Assembly (NCBI GenBank): GCA_016873405.1
Contig: VGXH01000154.1
Span: 1-5,569 of the forward strand
Direction of reading: 5' to 3'
DNA length: 5,569 nucleotides
From: a bacterium
GTDB taxonomy: Bacteria > Krumholzibacteriota > Krumholzibacteria > LZORAL124-64-63
A model generated the notes under the pieces. That model was given only the letters and a program-made list of their open reading frames with translations. It was not told where the DNA came from and ran no database searches. Positions 1 to 5,569 of the stretch are shown here, piece by piece. The translations under genes were made by a program, and so were the position numbers. Positions within the stretch are counted from its first letter, which is position 1. Each line of letters starts with the position of its first letter.

Positions 1-282
1 CCCCGCCGGCTCGTCGGGATCGTCACTGGCGATGGTCAGCTGGCCGCTGATCCCACCGGCGGTCGCCGGCGCAAACGTCACCGCCACGCTGCGCGTCGAA
101 TCCCGTGGCACCGTGAACGGTCCGGCGGGCACGACCGTGAACGCGGCCTGATCGGACGTTACGCCGCTGACCGTCAACGGCGCGCAGCCGTCGTTGGCGA
201 CCACCAGCGCGGCCGTCGTCGCGGTGCCCGTGTAATGGCTGCCGAAGGCGAGCCTCGTCGGCGCCACATCGATGTCCGGTGC
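1..282 (-). other. ASH-like Ig domain of unit 4 (C-terminal end missing)
   Basis: The 94 visible residues run from APDIDVAPTRLAFG through TAALVVANDGCAPLTV, AGPFTVPRDSTRSV, AVTFAPATAGGISG and LTIASDDPDEPAG. About eight residues of the last strand (the xLTGTG end) are outside the window. The opening is APD rather than ESD, and the usual TDTL is TAAL. The Ala-Gly pair after DDPDEP is unlike the hydrophobic pair in the other copies. Confidence 0.8.
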
Positions 283-3200
283 GCCGGCCACGTCCATCCG
301 CGCGGCCACCGCCAACGTGGGATTCACCGGATCGTTGCTGGTCACCGTGATCCGCGCCGCGAAGTCGCCGCAGCGGGAGGCCGCGTTGAAGGTCACCGTG
401 ACGTCCTGGCTCGCTCCGGCCGCGACGACGCCCATCGTCGGCTCCAGCCGCAGCCAGCCCGGCGTGGCCAGCCAATCGATGACCTGATTGCCGAACAGCC
501 GGTTGTCCGCGACGGTGATCGCATAGTCGACGAGCACCTCGTCGCAGAACGCCACGATGCGTCCGGCCCCCACCTCGCTCCAGGCCATCGCCGCCTGGCC
601 GTCGCTCGACCGCGCCAGGATTCCGGCCGGCGCCAAGACCGCGCTCAACCCGCTCCACGGCCCGCTCAGATACAGGCTGTCCACGCCGACCGTGGTCGCG
701 TGCGGATAGATCGTCGTGATTCCCGCCTGGGCGCCGTTGCCGTAGACGATCCCGGCGCCCGCCGCCGCCAGCAGCGCGTTGAACGGCGACGGCGATCCGT
801 CGCCCTCCAGCAGCAGGCTGCCGCCGTCGTGCAGCCAGGTCGCCACGGCCGACCGCTCCTCCGTCGTGAACGGCAAGGTCGTCTCGAAGAGCCAGAGGAT
901 GTCGCAGCTCCCCAGCAGATCCACCGTCAGCGGCGCGTGGCTTTCGTTCACTTCGGCGCCGCGGGCCGCCAGTTCGGCCAGCATCGCGCCGTGGTGGTTC
1001 CGCGGCGGCAGCTGGCCGTGTGCCCGGTCCCAGAGGATCTGCACGCCGGTCAGGTCGCGCAGCTCCGCCGTCAGCTCCGTCGACGCGTGCACGCCCGGCG
1101 GCGGCGCCGCGGACGCGCCGGCTTCCGGCGATGGCGAAGGCGACGGCGCGAGCGGCGGCAGCCGGAAGAGCTTTCGCGGATGGTCGGCGACCGCGACGGC
1201 CGACCACCACAGCTCGCTCGCTCCCGCGTTGCCGATGGCCAGGGTCCGCGTGGCCGTTTCGCCCGGAGCCAGCGCCACCGCCAGCGTGTCGGGCGCCACC
1301 GTGATCACCGGCGGCTCCAGACCCGTGCCCGCCAGAGCGACCACGACGGTCGGCTCGTCGGGGTCGTCGCCCGCGAAGGTCAGCTGCGCGGTCACAACGC
1401 CGGCGGTCGTCGGCGCGAAGGTCACGAGCACGGTCCGCGTCGAATCGGGCGCCAGCGTGAACGGCCCGGCCGGCGTCGCCGAGAACGCGACCTGGTCGGA
1501 CGTCACACCGCTGACCGTCAGCTGTTCGCAGCCGAGATTGGCCACGAGCAGCGTGTCGGTCCTCGTCGCGCCGATGAACCGTGCCCCGAAGTCGAGGCTC
1601 GTCGGCGAGACCGCGATGTCCGCCTCGCCGAGCACGTCCAGCATCGCCAGCACGCCGGTCTGCGGCCGCAGCGGGTCGTTGCTGGACACGATGATCGCGG
1701 CCGCAGCCTCCCCGCCGCAGAATGCCGCCGCATCGAACGTCACCGTCAACTCCTGGGTCGCGCCGGCGGCGGTCGTCCCGGACTGCGGCTCGAAACGCAG
1801 CCAATCGGGCTCCAGGCCGATCCCCGTGAGGAACGCCTCCATGATGAGCAGGGTCGTCGGGTTGTTGATGTAGCCGCCGTTGGCCGCGGCGTACAGCAGG
1901 TAATAGATCTGGGGCTGTCCGCCCAGGCCGGTCACCTGGTGCCAATCGTCGTTGGTGTTCGTGGCGAACGCGTGGGCGGCGGCGGCGTCCGCCGCCACGA
2001 TCACCAGGTGGTTGACCGATGGGTTGCCGGCGCCGAAGACGCGCTTGACGAATCCGAGATACCGCCGACCGCCGACGGTGGTCTCCAGCACCGCGCCGTC
2101 GGCCGAACCATAGCCATCCGCGCCGAGATTGCCGTTGATCTCGAAGCGGGCGATGCCCTCGACGTCGGCCACCAGCGCGAACAGGCCGGGGTACTTGCGC
2201 GTGAAGTAGCGTCCGCCGGCGCCGAACACCGCGCTGTTGGTGATCAGGCCGTCCCGATAGGGGATGGATCCGCCGAGATTCGTCGAGAGGACGTTGCCGC
2301 CGTCGTACATGTCGTTGCCGCCGTCGCTGATCGACGTCCCCGTCACGCCATCGGTGAAGTCGAAGCGGCTGGGGATCAGGCCGGTCACGGCGCCGAACCC
2401 GGCGTCGAGATTGGCCAGGATCTCGGCAAGGTCGGCCCGGGACTGCGAGGTCGGCGCTCGGGGCGCCGACGATGCCTTCGGTCCGGTCGCCTGGTACGTC
2501 TCGCGGAGTCCATCCGTGATCGCGTCGGCGGCCGATCCAGGCAGGTGTTTGCCGTGGGTCGGGTCCGTCGCCGCGCCCCGGAAGACCGGGCTCTGGTCGA
2601 CCACCCGCCACTCGCTGGTATCGACGGCGGCAACGGTCCAGATCAGGTCGCTGTGCCCCGTGTTGCCGATGGTCAGCGTCCGCGTCGTCGCGCCGCCGGG
2701 GGCCAGCGCCACCGCCAGCGTGTCGGGCGCGACCGTGATCACCGGCGGCTTGACACCCGTGCCCGTCAGCGCGATCGCGATGAACGGTTCGTCGGGATCA
2801 TCGCTGGCGACGGCCAGCGTGCCGGACACGGCGCCGCCCGTGACCGGCGCGTAGGTCACCACGACCACGAGGCTCGCATCGGGCGCCAACGTGAACGGCC
2901 CGGCCGGCAGGGCCGAGAACTCGGCGTGATCGGACTTCACGCCGGCGATCGTCAGCAGCTCGCAGCCGTCGTTGGCGACGGTCAGCGTGTCGGTCACCAC
3001 CGCGCCCAGGAAGTGCGCCCCGAAGGCGAGGCTCGTCGGCGAGACCGCGATGTCCGACTCACCGAGCACGTCCAGCGCGGCCGGCACCGTCACGACGGGC
3101 CTCAACGGATCGTTGCTGGCCACTGCAAGGCCGGCCGCGAGCGCGCCGCCGCACAGGTCGGCCGCGTCGAACGTCGCGAGCACATCCTGGGTGGCGCCGG

Positions 3201-5568
3201 CCGCCACCACGCCGGCCGCCGGGTCCAGCTGCAGCCAGTTCGGCCCGGCCAGCCAATCGAACACCTGGTTGCCGAACAGCCGATTGTCCAGGTAGCTGAT
3301 CACGTAGTCTTCGAACAGCTCGTCGCAGAGCGCCACGACGCGCCCGCCGAGCACCTGGCTCCAGGCCAGCGCCGGCTGGCCGTACGCGTCCTGCGCGAGC
3401 AGCCCGGCCGGCGCCACGACCGCGCTCAGGCCCGTCATGGGGCCGCCCAGGAGCAGCTCGTCGATGCCGACCGTCGTCTCGTGCGTGTGGATCGCCGTCG
3501 TCGTCCCGGACGCGGCGTCGCCGCCGTAGGTGATCCCGGCGCCCGCCGCCGCCAGCAGGCTGTTGAACGAGGTGTTGGATTGGTCACCCTCCAGCAGCAG
3601 GCCGCCGCCGCCGAGCAGCCACGCCGCCAGCGCCGAGACCTCCGGCGGCGCGACGGGGTTGTACATCTCGAGCGTCCAGACGATGTCGACCGCTGCCAGC
3701 GACTCCGGCGTGAACGGCGCCAGGTTCACGAACACTTCCGCCCCGCGCGCCTGCAGATCGGCGACCAGCGTGCTGTAATAGCCCCAAGGCTCCACCTGGC
3801 CGTGCGCCTGGTCCCAGAGAATCCGCACTCCCGTCAGGTCCCGCAGGTCGACGGCCAGCTCCTTCAGCGTCCGTTCCGCGGGCAGCGTCGACACCGGCGA
3901 CCCTGCCTCGGGCACGCGCGCCGGTGACGCCGGCGGCGGCGGCAACCGGTACGGTTTCCGCGCGCCGCTCGCGACCACGGCCGCCGACCAGACGAGGTCG
4001 CTGTATCCCGTGTTGCCGATGGTCAACGTCCGCGTCGTCGCGCCGCCGGGGGCCAGCGCCACCGCCAACGTGTCGGGCGTCACCGTGATCACCGGCGGCT
4101 TGACGCCCGTGCCCGTCAGCACGACCGCGATGACCGGTTCGTCGGGATCATCGCTGGCGACGGTCAGCGTGCCGGACACGGCGCCGACCGTGGCCGGCGC
4201 GTAGGTCACCACGATCCGCTGGCGCGCGGCGGGCGCCAGCGTGAACGGCCCCGCTGGCGCCACGGAAAACTCGGCGTGGTCGGACGTCACGCCGTCGATC
4301 GTCAGCAGCTCGCAGCCGTCGTTGGCGACGGTCAGCGTGTCGGTCACCACCGCGCCCAGGAAGCGCGCCCCGAAGGCGAGGCTCGTCGGCGAGACGGTGA
4401 TGTCCGACTCCCCGAGCACGTCCAGCGCGGCCGGCACCGTCACTGTCGGCGTCAACGGATCGTTGCTGGCCACCGCGATGCCGGCCGCGAGCGCGCCGCC
4501 GCACCGGTTGGACGCGTCGAACGTCACGGTCACGTCTTGCGAGGCGCCCGCCGCCACCACGCCCTCGGCGGGCTTCAGTTGCAGCCAACCGGTTCCCGCG
4601 AGCCAATCGATCACCTGGTGACCGAACAGCCGGTTGTCCGCGTAGGTGATCGCGTAGTCCTCGAACAGCTCGTCGCAGAGCGCCACGACGCGCCCGCCCG
4701 CCACTTCGCTCCAGGCCAGCGCCGACCTGCCGTACATGTCCTGCGCCAGCAACCCGGCCGGCGCCACGACCGCGCTCAGGCCCGACAGGGGACTGGCCAG
4801 GAGCAGCTCGTCGATGCCGACCGTCGTCACGTGCGGATGGATCGCCGTCGTGATCTCGGACGAGACGGAGCCTCCGTAGGTGATCCCGGCGCCGGCGGCC
4901 GCCAGCAAGGCGTTGAACGACGTGGGCGTCTCGTCCCCTTCCAGCAGCAGCCCGCCGCCGCCGTGCAGCCAGGCGGTCAGCGCCGACAGCTCCGCCGGCG
5001 TGAAGGCGTACCAGGCGTCTAGCGTCCAGACGATGTCGGCGGACGCCAGCGATGTCGACGTGAACGGCTCCAGGTTCACGGCCACTACCGCTCCACGCGC
5101 CTCCAGCTCGGCGACGATCCAACTGTAGTAGCTCTCGGGCGGCAGTTGGCCGTGCGCCCGGTCCCACACGATCCGCACGCCAGTCAGGTCGCTCAGTTCG
5201 GCGGTCAGTTCCGTCAGCTTGCGTTCGGCGGACGGCACGAGCGTCGGTGCTCCCGCCTCGGGAGAGCGCGCCGGCGACCCCGACAACGGCGGCAGCCGGT
5301 ACAGCTGCCGCGAACCGCCCGCGACCATGGTCGCCGACCAGAACAGGTCGCTGTGCCCCACGTTGCCGATGGTCAAAGTCTGCGCGACCACTCCGCCCGG
5401 ATAGAGTTCGGCCGTCAGCGAGTCCGGCGTCACCGTGATCACCGGCGGCTTGACGCCCGTGCCCGACAGCGCAACCTCGATGACCGGTTCGTCGGGGTCA
5501 TCGCTGGCGATGGTCACCGTGCCCGCCACGTCGCCGAGCGTGACCACGGAGTAGGTGACCACGACCCC
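1..5568 (-). CDS. Giant modular Ig-repeat protein with nested GIFT-like domains (interior fragment, both ends missing)
   Basis: One minus-strand frame is open for 1,856 codons from base 5568 to base 1, with neither start nor stop inside the window. Its translation is the only one that gives recognisable protein: repeated beta-strand motifs (LTIGNTG, VTYAP, VASDDPDEP, VASNDP), a balanced composition and a clear domain repeat. Third positions are almost all G or C. In order the protein holds an Ig tail (residues 1-38 of the window), two 450-residue units (39-488, 489-938), a 478-residue unit (939-1416) and 440 residues of a fourth. Each unit is a split Ig-like domain carrying a large insert, followed by an ASH-like Ig domain. 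Such Ig arrays are known from exported bacterial surface proteins; export is inferred, since the signal peptide and any C-terminal anchor lie outside. No frameshift or internal stop is seen. The function is unknown; scaffold or binding roles are possible. Confidence 0.93.
466..1044 (-). other. GIFT / DUF4350-like domain, copy 3 (diverged)
   Basis: The domain has 193 residues (1509-1701). The DxAHGQ start (WDRAHGQLPP) and the C-terminal DNRLFGNQVIDWL are kept. The paired tyrosines after HGQ are replaced by HH, CDILWLFE replaces ADIVWTLD, GGSLLLEGD replaces GGGGLLLEGD, and FCDEVLVDY replaces LCDELFEDY. The FTTEERSAVATWL helix and the FNALLAAAGAGIVYG segment remain. It therefore shows which residues are constrained: DxAHGQ, LLLEGD, the AAAGAGI turn, CDE and DNRLFG. 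The extra cysteine (SCDILW) is unique to this copy. No nucleophile elbow cysteine is seen. Confidence 0.7.
1093..1176 (-). other. Proline-rich hinge of unit 4 (RKLFRLPP ... PSPSPSPEAG)
   Basis: This 28-residue linker keeps the basic/aromatic start (RKLFRLPP) and then reads LAPSPSPSPEAG and SAAPPPG. It aligns with the hinges of units 1 and 2. The SP repeats make it the most low-complexity of the three, as expected for an exposed flexible or extended spacer. Confidence 0.7.
1321..1626 (-). other. ASH-like Ig domain of unit 3
   Basis: This is again 102 residues, from EADIAVSPTSLDFG to VALAGTG, with TDTLLVANLGCEQLTV, AGPFTLAPDSTRTV, LVTFAPTTAGVV and FAGDDPDEP. The length is identical to the unit 1 and 2 copies despite the different upstream insert. 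The aspartate-rich DDPDEP turn and the NxGCE cysteine are kept. Confidence 0.85.
1816..2400 (-). other. Unidentified Gly/Asp-rich, probably beta-rich domain inserted in unit 3
   Basis: About 195 residues (1057-1251) start near GFGAVTGLIPSRFDFTDG and end near LLIMEAFLTGIG. Visible features are ISDGGNDMYDGGN, RYFTRKYPGLFALVADV, a strand with FEINGNLGADGYG, GGRRYLGFVKRVFG, NPSVNHLVIVAAD, DDWHQVTGLGG and IYYLLYAAANGGYI. Alternating hydrophobic residues and many Gly/Asp/Asn turns suggest a beta-sandwich or jelly-roll, possibly binding calcium or a ligand through the DGGND and GADGYG loops; this is inference. There is no cysteine in the domain and no similarity to the GIFT-like inserts. It occupies the same insertion point and has almost the same length as those inserts. 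The motif set looks like a real, conserved domain, but I cannot name it. Confidence 0.6.
2401..2619 (-). other. Unit 3 specific linker between first Ig half and insert
   Basis: These 73 residues take the place of the proline-rich hinge. They begin TSEWRVVDQSPVFRG, pass through DPTHGKHLPG, then become Ala-, Ser- and Thr-rich with scattered prolines, and end in a probable helix (SRADLAEILANLDA). I recognise no family. The segment could be a linker or the N-terminal part of the following domain. Confidence 0.5.
2755..3060 (-). other. ASH-like Ig domain of unit 2
   Basis: This 102-residue module from ESDIAVSPTSLAFG to IALTGTG has the same strand motifs as the unit 1 copy, including NDGCELLTI, AGPFTLAP, VVVTYAP and VASDDPDEP. 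A charged AARQR segment of unit 1 is replaced here by DASLV. It joins directly to the VKPPVITV start of unit 3, so successive domains are packed with almost no linker. Confidence 0.85.
3247..3828 (-). other. GIFT / DUF4350-like domain, copy 2
   Basis: The domain has 194 residues (581-774), exactly as long as copy 1. It shows VRILWDQAHGQ, the helix-strand around YYSTLVADLQARGAEVFV, VDIVWTLE, SALAAWLLGGGG, LLLEGDQ, FNSLLAAAGAGITYGG, a 'TTVGIDELLL' strand, LSAVVAPAGLLAQDAYG, GGRVVALCDELFEDY and DNRLFGNQVFDWL. The FTxxEL motif of copy 1 is changed to VAPPEV. Most differences from copy 1 fall in the N-terminal third and in probable loops. The core GGGGLLLEGD and the C-terminal CDELFEDY...DNRLFG stretch are nearly unchanged, which marks them as the constrained parts. 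The reasoning for the fold and for lack of catalysis is as for copy 1. Confidence 0.7.
3880..3960 (-). other. Proline-rich hinge of unit 2 (RKPYRLPPPP ... SPARVPEAG)
   Basis: This is the counterpart of the unit 1 hinge, with the same length and the same RxxYRLPP start. It contains a run of four prolines followed by ASPARVPEAGSP. It lies between the DLVWS strand and the insert and is probably an extended linker. The single TCA codon of the whole reading frame is here (3925-3927). Confidence 0.7.
4105..4410 (-). other. ASH-like (choice-of-anchor D type) Ig domain of unit 1
   Basis: This 102-residue beta-sandwich module runs from ESDITVSPTSLAFG to VVLTGTG. In order it shows the opening 'DIxVxPTSLxFG', 'TDTLTVANDGCELLTI', 'AGPFTLAP', 'VVTYAPATVGAVSG' and 'LTVASDDPDEP'. 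This is the usual layout of ASPM/SPD-2/Hydin-like bacterial Ig repeats. It differs from the unit 2 domain at about 17 of 102 residues. It carries one cysteine (NDGCE), which recurs in every unit and could pair with the CGG cysteine of the preceding Ig half. Confidence 0.85.
4597..5178 (-). other. GIFT / DUF4350-like domain, copy 1 (class I glutamine-amidotransferase-like fold)
   Basis: The domain covers about 194 residues (131-324 of the window translation). It opens with VRIVWDRAHGQ. This resembles the 'D-x-x-HGQ' start of bacterial and archaeal proteins related to the IFT52 GIFT domain and DUF4350. Then come a YYSWIVAELEARGAVV helix-strand, ADIVWTL, FTPAELSALTAWLHGGGG, LLLEGDE, FNALLAAAGAGITYGG, LSAVVAPAGLLAQ, GGRVVALCDELFEDY and DNRLFGHQVIDWL. 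The alternation of strands and helices fits a Rossmann-like GATase1 fold. The GGGGLLLEGD segment lies where enzymes of the fold often carry their nucleophile elbow, yet it has no cysteine, so a binding or structural role is more likely than hydrolysis. The family name is from motif memory. Identity to copy 2 is about 73% by hand count. Confidence 0.7.
5230..5310 (-). other. Proline-rich hinge of unit 1 (RQLYRLPP ... SPARSPEAG)
   Basis: This 27-residue segment joins the first Ig half to the insert. It has a basic/aromatic start (RQLYRLPP) followed by Pro, Ser, Ala and Gly, including SPARSPEAGAP. The pattern recurs in units 2 and 4, the other GIFT-bearing units, but not in unit 3. It is probably a flexible or extended linker. 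A short segment resembling an amphipathic helix (ERKLTELTAELSDLTG) connects it to the insert. Confidence 0.7.
5455..5568 (-). repeat. C-terminal tail of an ASH-like Ig domain from a preceding repeat unit (partial)
   Basis: These 38 codons match the last third of the ASH-like domains ending units 1 to 3: VVVTY, then a glycine-containing turn, then VTIASDDPDEP and VALSGTG. They show that at least one more unit lies N-terminal to the window. The usual VTYAP is changed here to VTYSV. The domain is cut by the window edge, so its N-terminal strands and the NDGCE cysteine are not visible. Confidence 0.85.
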
Positions 5569-5569
5569 C

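Larger units (their letters stand above)
1..1320 (-). repeat. Repeat unit 4 (partial, 440 codons): split Ig-like domain with GIFT-like insert, truncated ASH-like domain
   Basis: The first Ig half (1186-1320) starts LEPPVITVAPDTL with LAIGNAG and ELWWS; LE replaces the usual VK before PP. A proline-rich hinge and a GIFT-like insert (466-1044) follow. The second Ig half (283-465) reads GWLRLEP, GASQDVTVTF, RCGD and TSNDPVNP, with CGD instead of CGG. The ASH-like domain (1-282) is cut by the window edge at DDPDEPAG, where the other units continue with a hydrophobic residue and the last strand. Spacing between modules is within two codons of units 1 and 2. Sequence is more diverged from units 1 and 2 than they are from each other. 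Confidence 0.83.
1321..2754 (-). repeat. Repeat unit 3 (478 codons): same split Ig scaffold but with an unrelated insert
   Basis: The first Ig half (2620-2754) reads VKPPVITVAPDTL, LTIGNTG, DLIWT and is nearly identical to unit 2. At DNA level 2671-2730 differs from 4021-4080 at 3 of 60 bases, with a 41-base perfect match (2677-2717 with 4027-4067). After this strand the sequence departs completely from the other units: there is no RxxYRLPP hinge and no DxAHGQ domain. The scaffold resumes at 1627-1815 with DWLRFEP, GATQELTVTFD, FCGG and VSSNDPLRP, and the ASH-like domain follows at 1321-1626. The unit is 28 codons longer than units 1 and 2. Confidence 0.83.
2755..4104 (-). repeat. Repeat unit 2 (450 codons): split Ig-like domain with GIFT-like insert, then ASH-like domain
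   Basis: The layout matches unit 1. The first Ig half is at 3970-4104 (VKPPVITVTPDTL, LTIGNTG, DLVWS), followed by hinge, GIFT-like insert (3247-3828), second Ig half at 3061-3246 (NWLQLDP, GATQDV, LCGG, VASNDP) and ASH-like domain at 2755-3060. The spacing to unit 1 is exactly 1,350 bases at every module boundary, so no net indel separates them. DNA at 2911-3150 and 4261-4500 differs at about 19 of 240 positions by hand count, including a 68-base perfect match (2946-3013 with 4296-4363). This points to fairly recent duplication or gene conversion. Confidence 0.85.
4105..5454 (-). repeat. Repeat unit 1 (450 codons): split Ig-like domain with GIFT-like insert, then ASH-like domain
   Basis: The unit starts at VKPPVITV and ends at LTGTG. 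The first Ig half (5320-5454, about 45 residues) has PDSL, LTIGNVG and DLFWS. It then breaks off into a proline-rich hinge and the GIFT-like insert (4597-5178). The second Ig half (4411-4596, about 62 residues) resumes with GWLQLKP, VVAAGASQDVTVTFD, CGG and VASNDP. In ordinary BACON/choice-of-anchor Ig domains the LxWS strand is followed within a few residues by the WLxxxP strand, so the insert sits in the middle of one Ig fold. The ASH-like domain follows at 4105-4410. The unit is exactly as long as unit 2. Its first Ig half is the most divergent of the four, with TAELYPGGVVAQ where units 2 and 3 have AVALAPGGATTR. Confidence 0.85.

Noticed and set aside
23..2611. Minus-strand open frame of about 862 codons in a different register
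   Set aside because: It overlaps the real frame out of phase and translates to an Arg/Gly/Asp-rich sequence with no recognisable fold, as expected from GC-rich out-of-frame reading.
2401..2619. Frameshift or degraded GIFT-like domain as the explanation for the odd unit 3
   Set aside because: The frame stays open, codon use is unchanged, and the segment that follows has well-formed strand motifs and rejoins the scaffold in frame. A different domain is the simpler reading.
235..3927. Long plus-strand open frame of about 1,230 codons
   Set aside because: It is the codon-aligned antisense of the minus-strand gene. The translation is an Arg/His/Gln/Gly-rich string without domain motifs, while the minus frame gives repeated Ig and GIFT-like motifs.
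4148..5167. Another out-of-phase minus-strand open frame of about 339 codons
   Set aside because: Same reason: Arg/Gly/Ala-rich shadow over unit 1, where the true frame has clear domain motifs and no stop.
4597..5178. Reading the inserted domain as an active glutamine amidotransferase or ThuA-like enzyme
   Set aside because: No nucleophile-elbow cysteine or catalytic triad is evident in the GGGLLLEGD region of any copy, and the start and end motifs fit the non-catalytic GIFT/DUF4350-like relatives better.
1..5569. Possible CRISPR array or short tandem repeats
   Set aside because: The repeated DNA is coding, with a period of 1,350 to 1,434 bases and protein-level module structure. No short direct repeats with regular spacers were seen.
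1..5569. Promoters, terminators, ribosome binding sites, tRNA or other RNA genes
   Set aside because: The window is coding from edge to edge. GC-rich inverted matches occur by chance, but none is placed at a gene boundary.

Overview
The window is the interior of one very long gene on the minus strand. In the minus frame read from base 5568 down to base 1 there are 1,856 codons with no stop. No start codon context, promoter, terminator or neighbouring gene is visible, so both ends of the protein lie outside. The DNA is very GC-rich (by eye close to 70%), and most third codon positions in this frame are G or C. TTA is absent, and CTA and TCA each occur once. This strong codon bias also keeps other frames open for long stretches, so long open frames on the plus strand and in the other minus frames (arginine-, glycine- and aspartate-rich when translated) are shadows, not genes.

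The protein is a modular, secreted-type repeat protein. Reading N to C (right to left) there is the tail of one unit (5455-5568), then unit 1 (4105-5454, 450 codons), unit 2 (2755-4104, 450 codons), unit 3 (1321-2754, 478 codons) and an incomplete unit 4 (1-1320). Each unit has two parts. The first is an Ig-like domain of the BACON/choice-of-anchor style, which appears to be split in its middle by a large inserted domain. The second is an intact ASH-like (choice-of-anchor D type) Ig domain of about 102 residues.

In units 1, 2 and 4 the inserted domain is about 194 residues and looks like the GIFT / DUF4350-like relatives of the class I glutamine amidotransferase fold, with a DxAHGQ start, an FTxxEL...WLxxGGGLLLEGD core and a DNRLFGxQVxDWL end. 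No catalytic cysteine is evident. In unit 3 the same site carries an unrelated, glycine- and aspartate-rich, probably beta-rich domain of similar size, which I cannot name. Host sequences flanking the two insert types stay close at the DNA level (about 95% over 60 bases between units 2 and 3), which suggests swapping of cassettes inside a fixed Ig scaffold.

The organism is probably a bacterium with a high-GC genome. Arrays of SNDP/SDDPDEP Ig repeats with CGG and NxGC cysteines remind me of large surface proteins from uncultivated high-GC phyla such as Eisenbacteria-like lineages, Gemmatimonadota or Planctomycetota; this is a weak inference. A role in the cell envelope or outside the cell (scaffold, adhesion or ligand binding) is plausible but not shown by the sequence.
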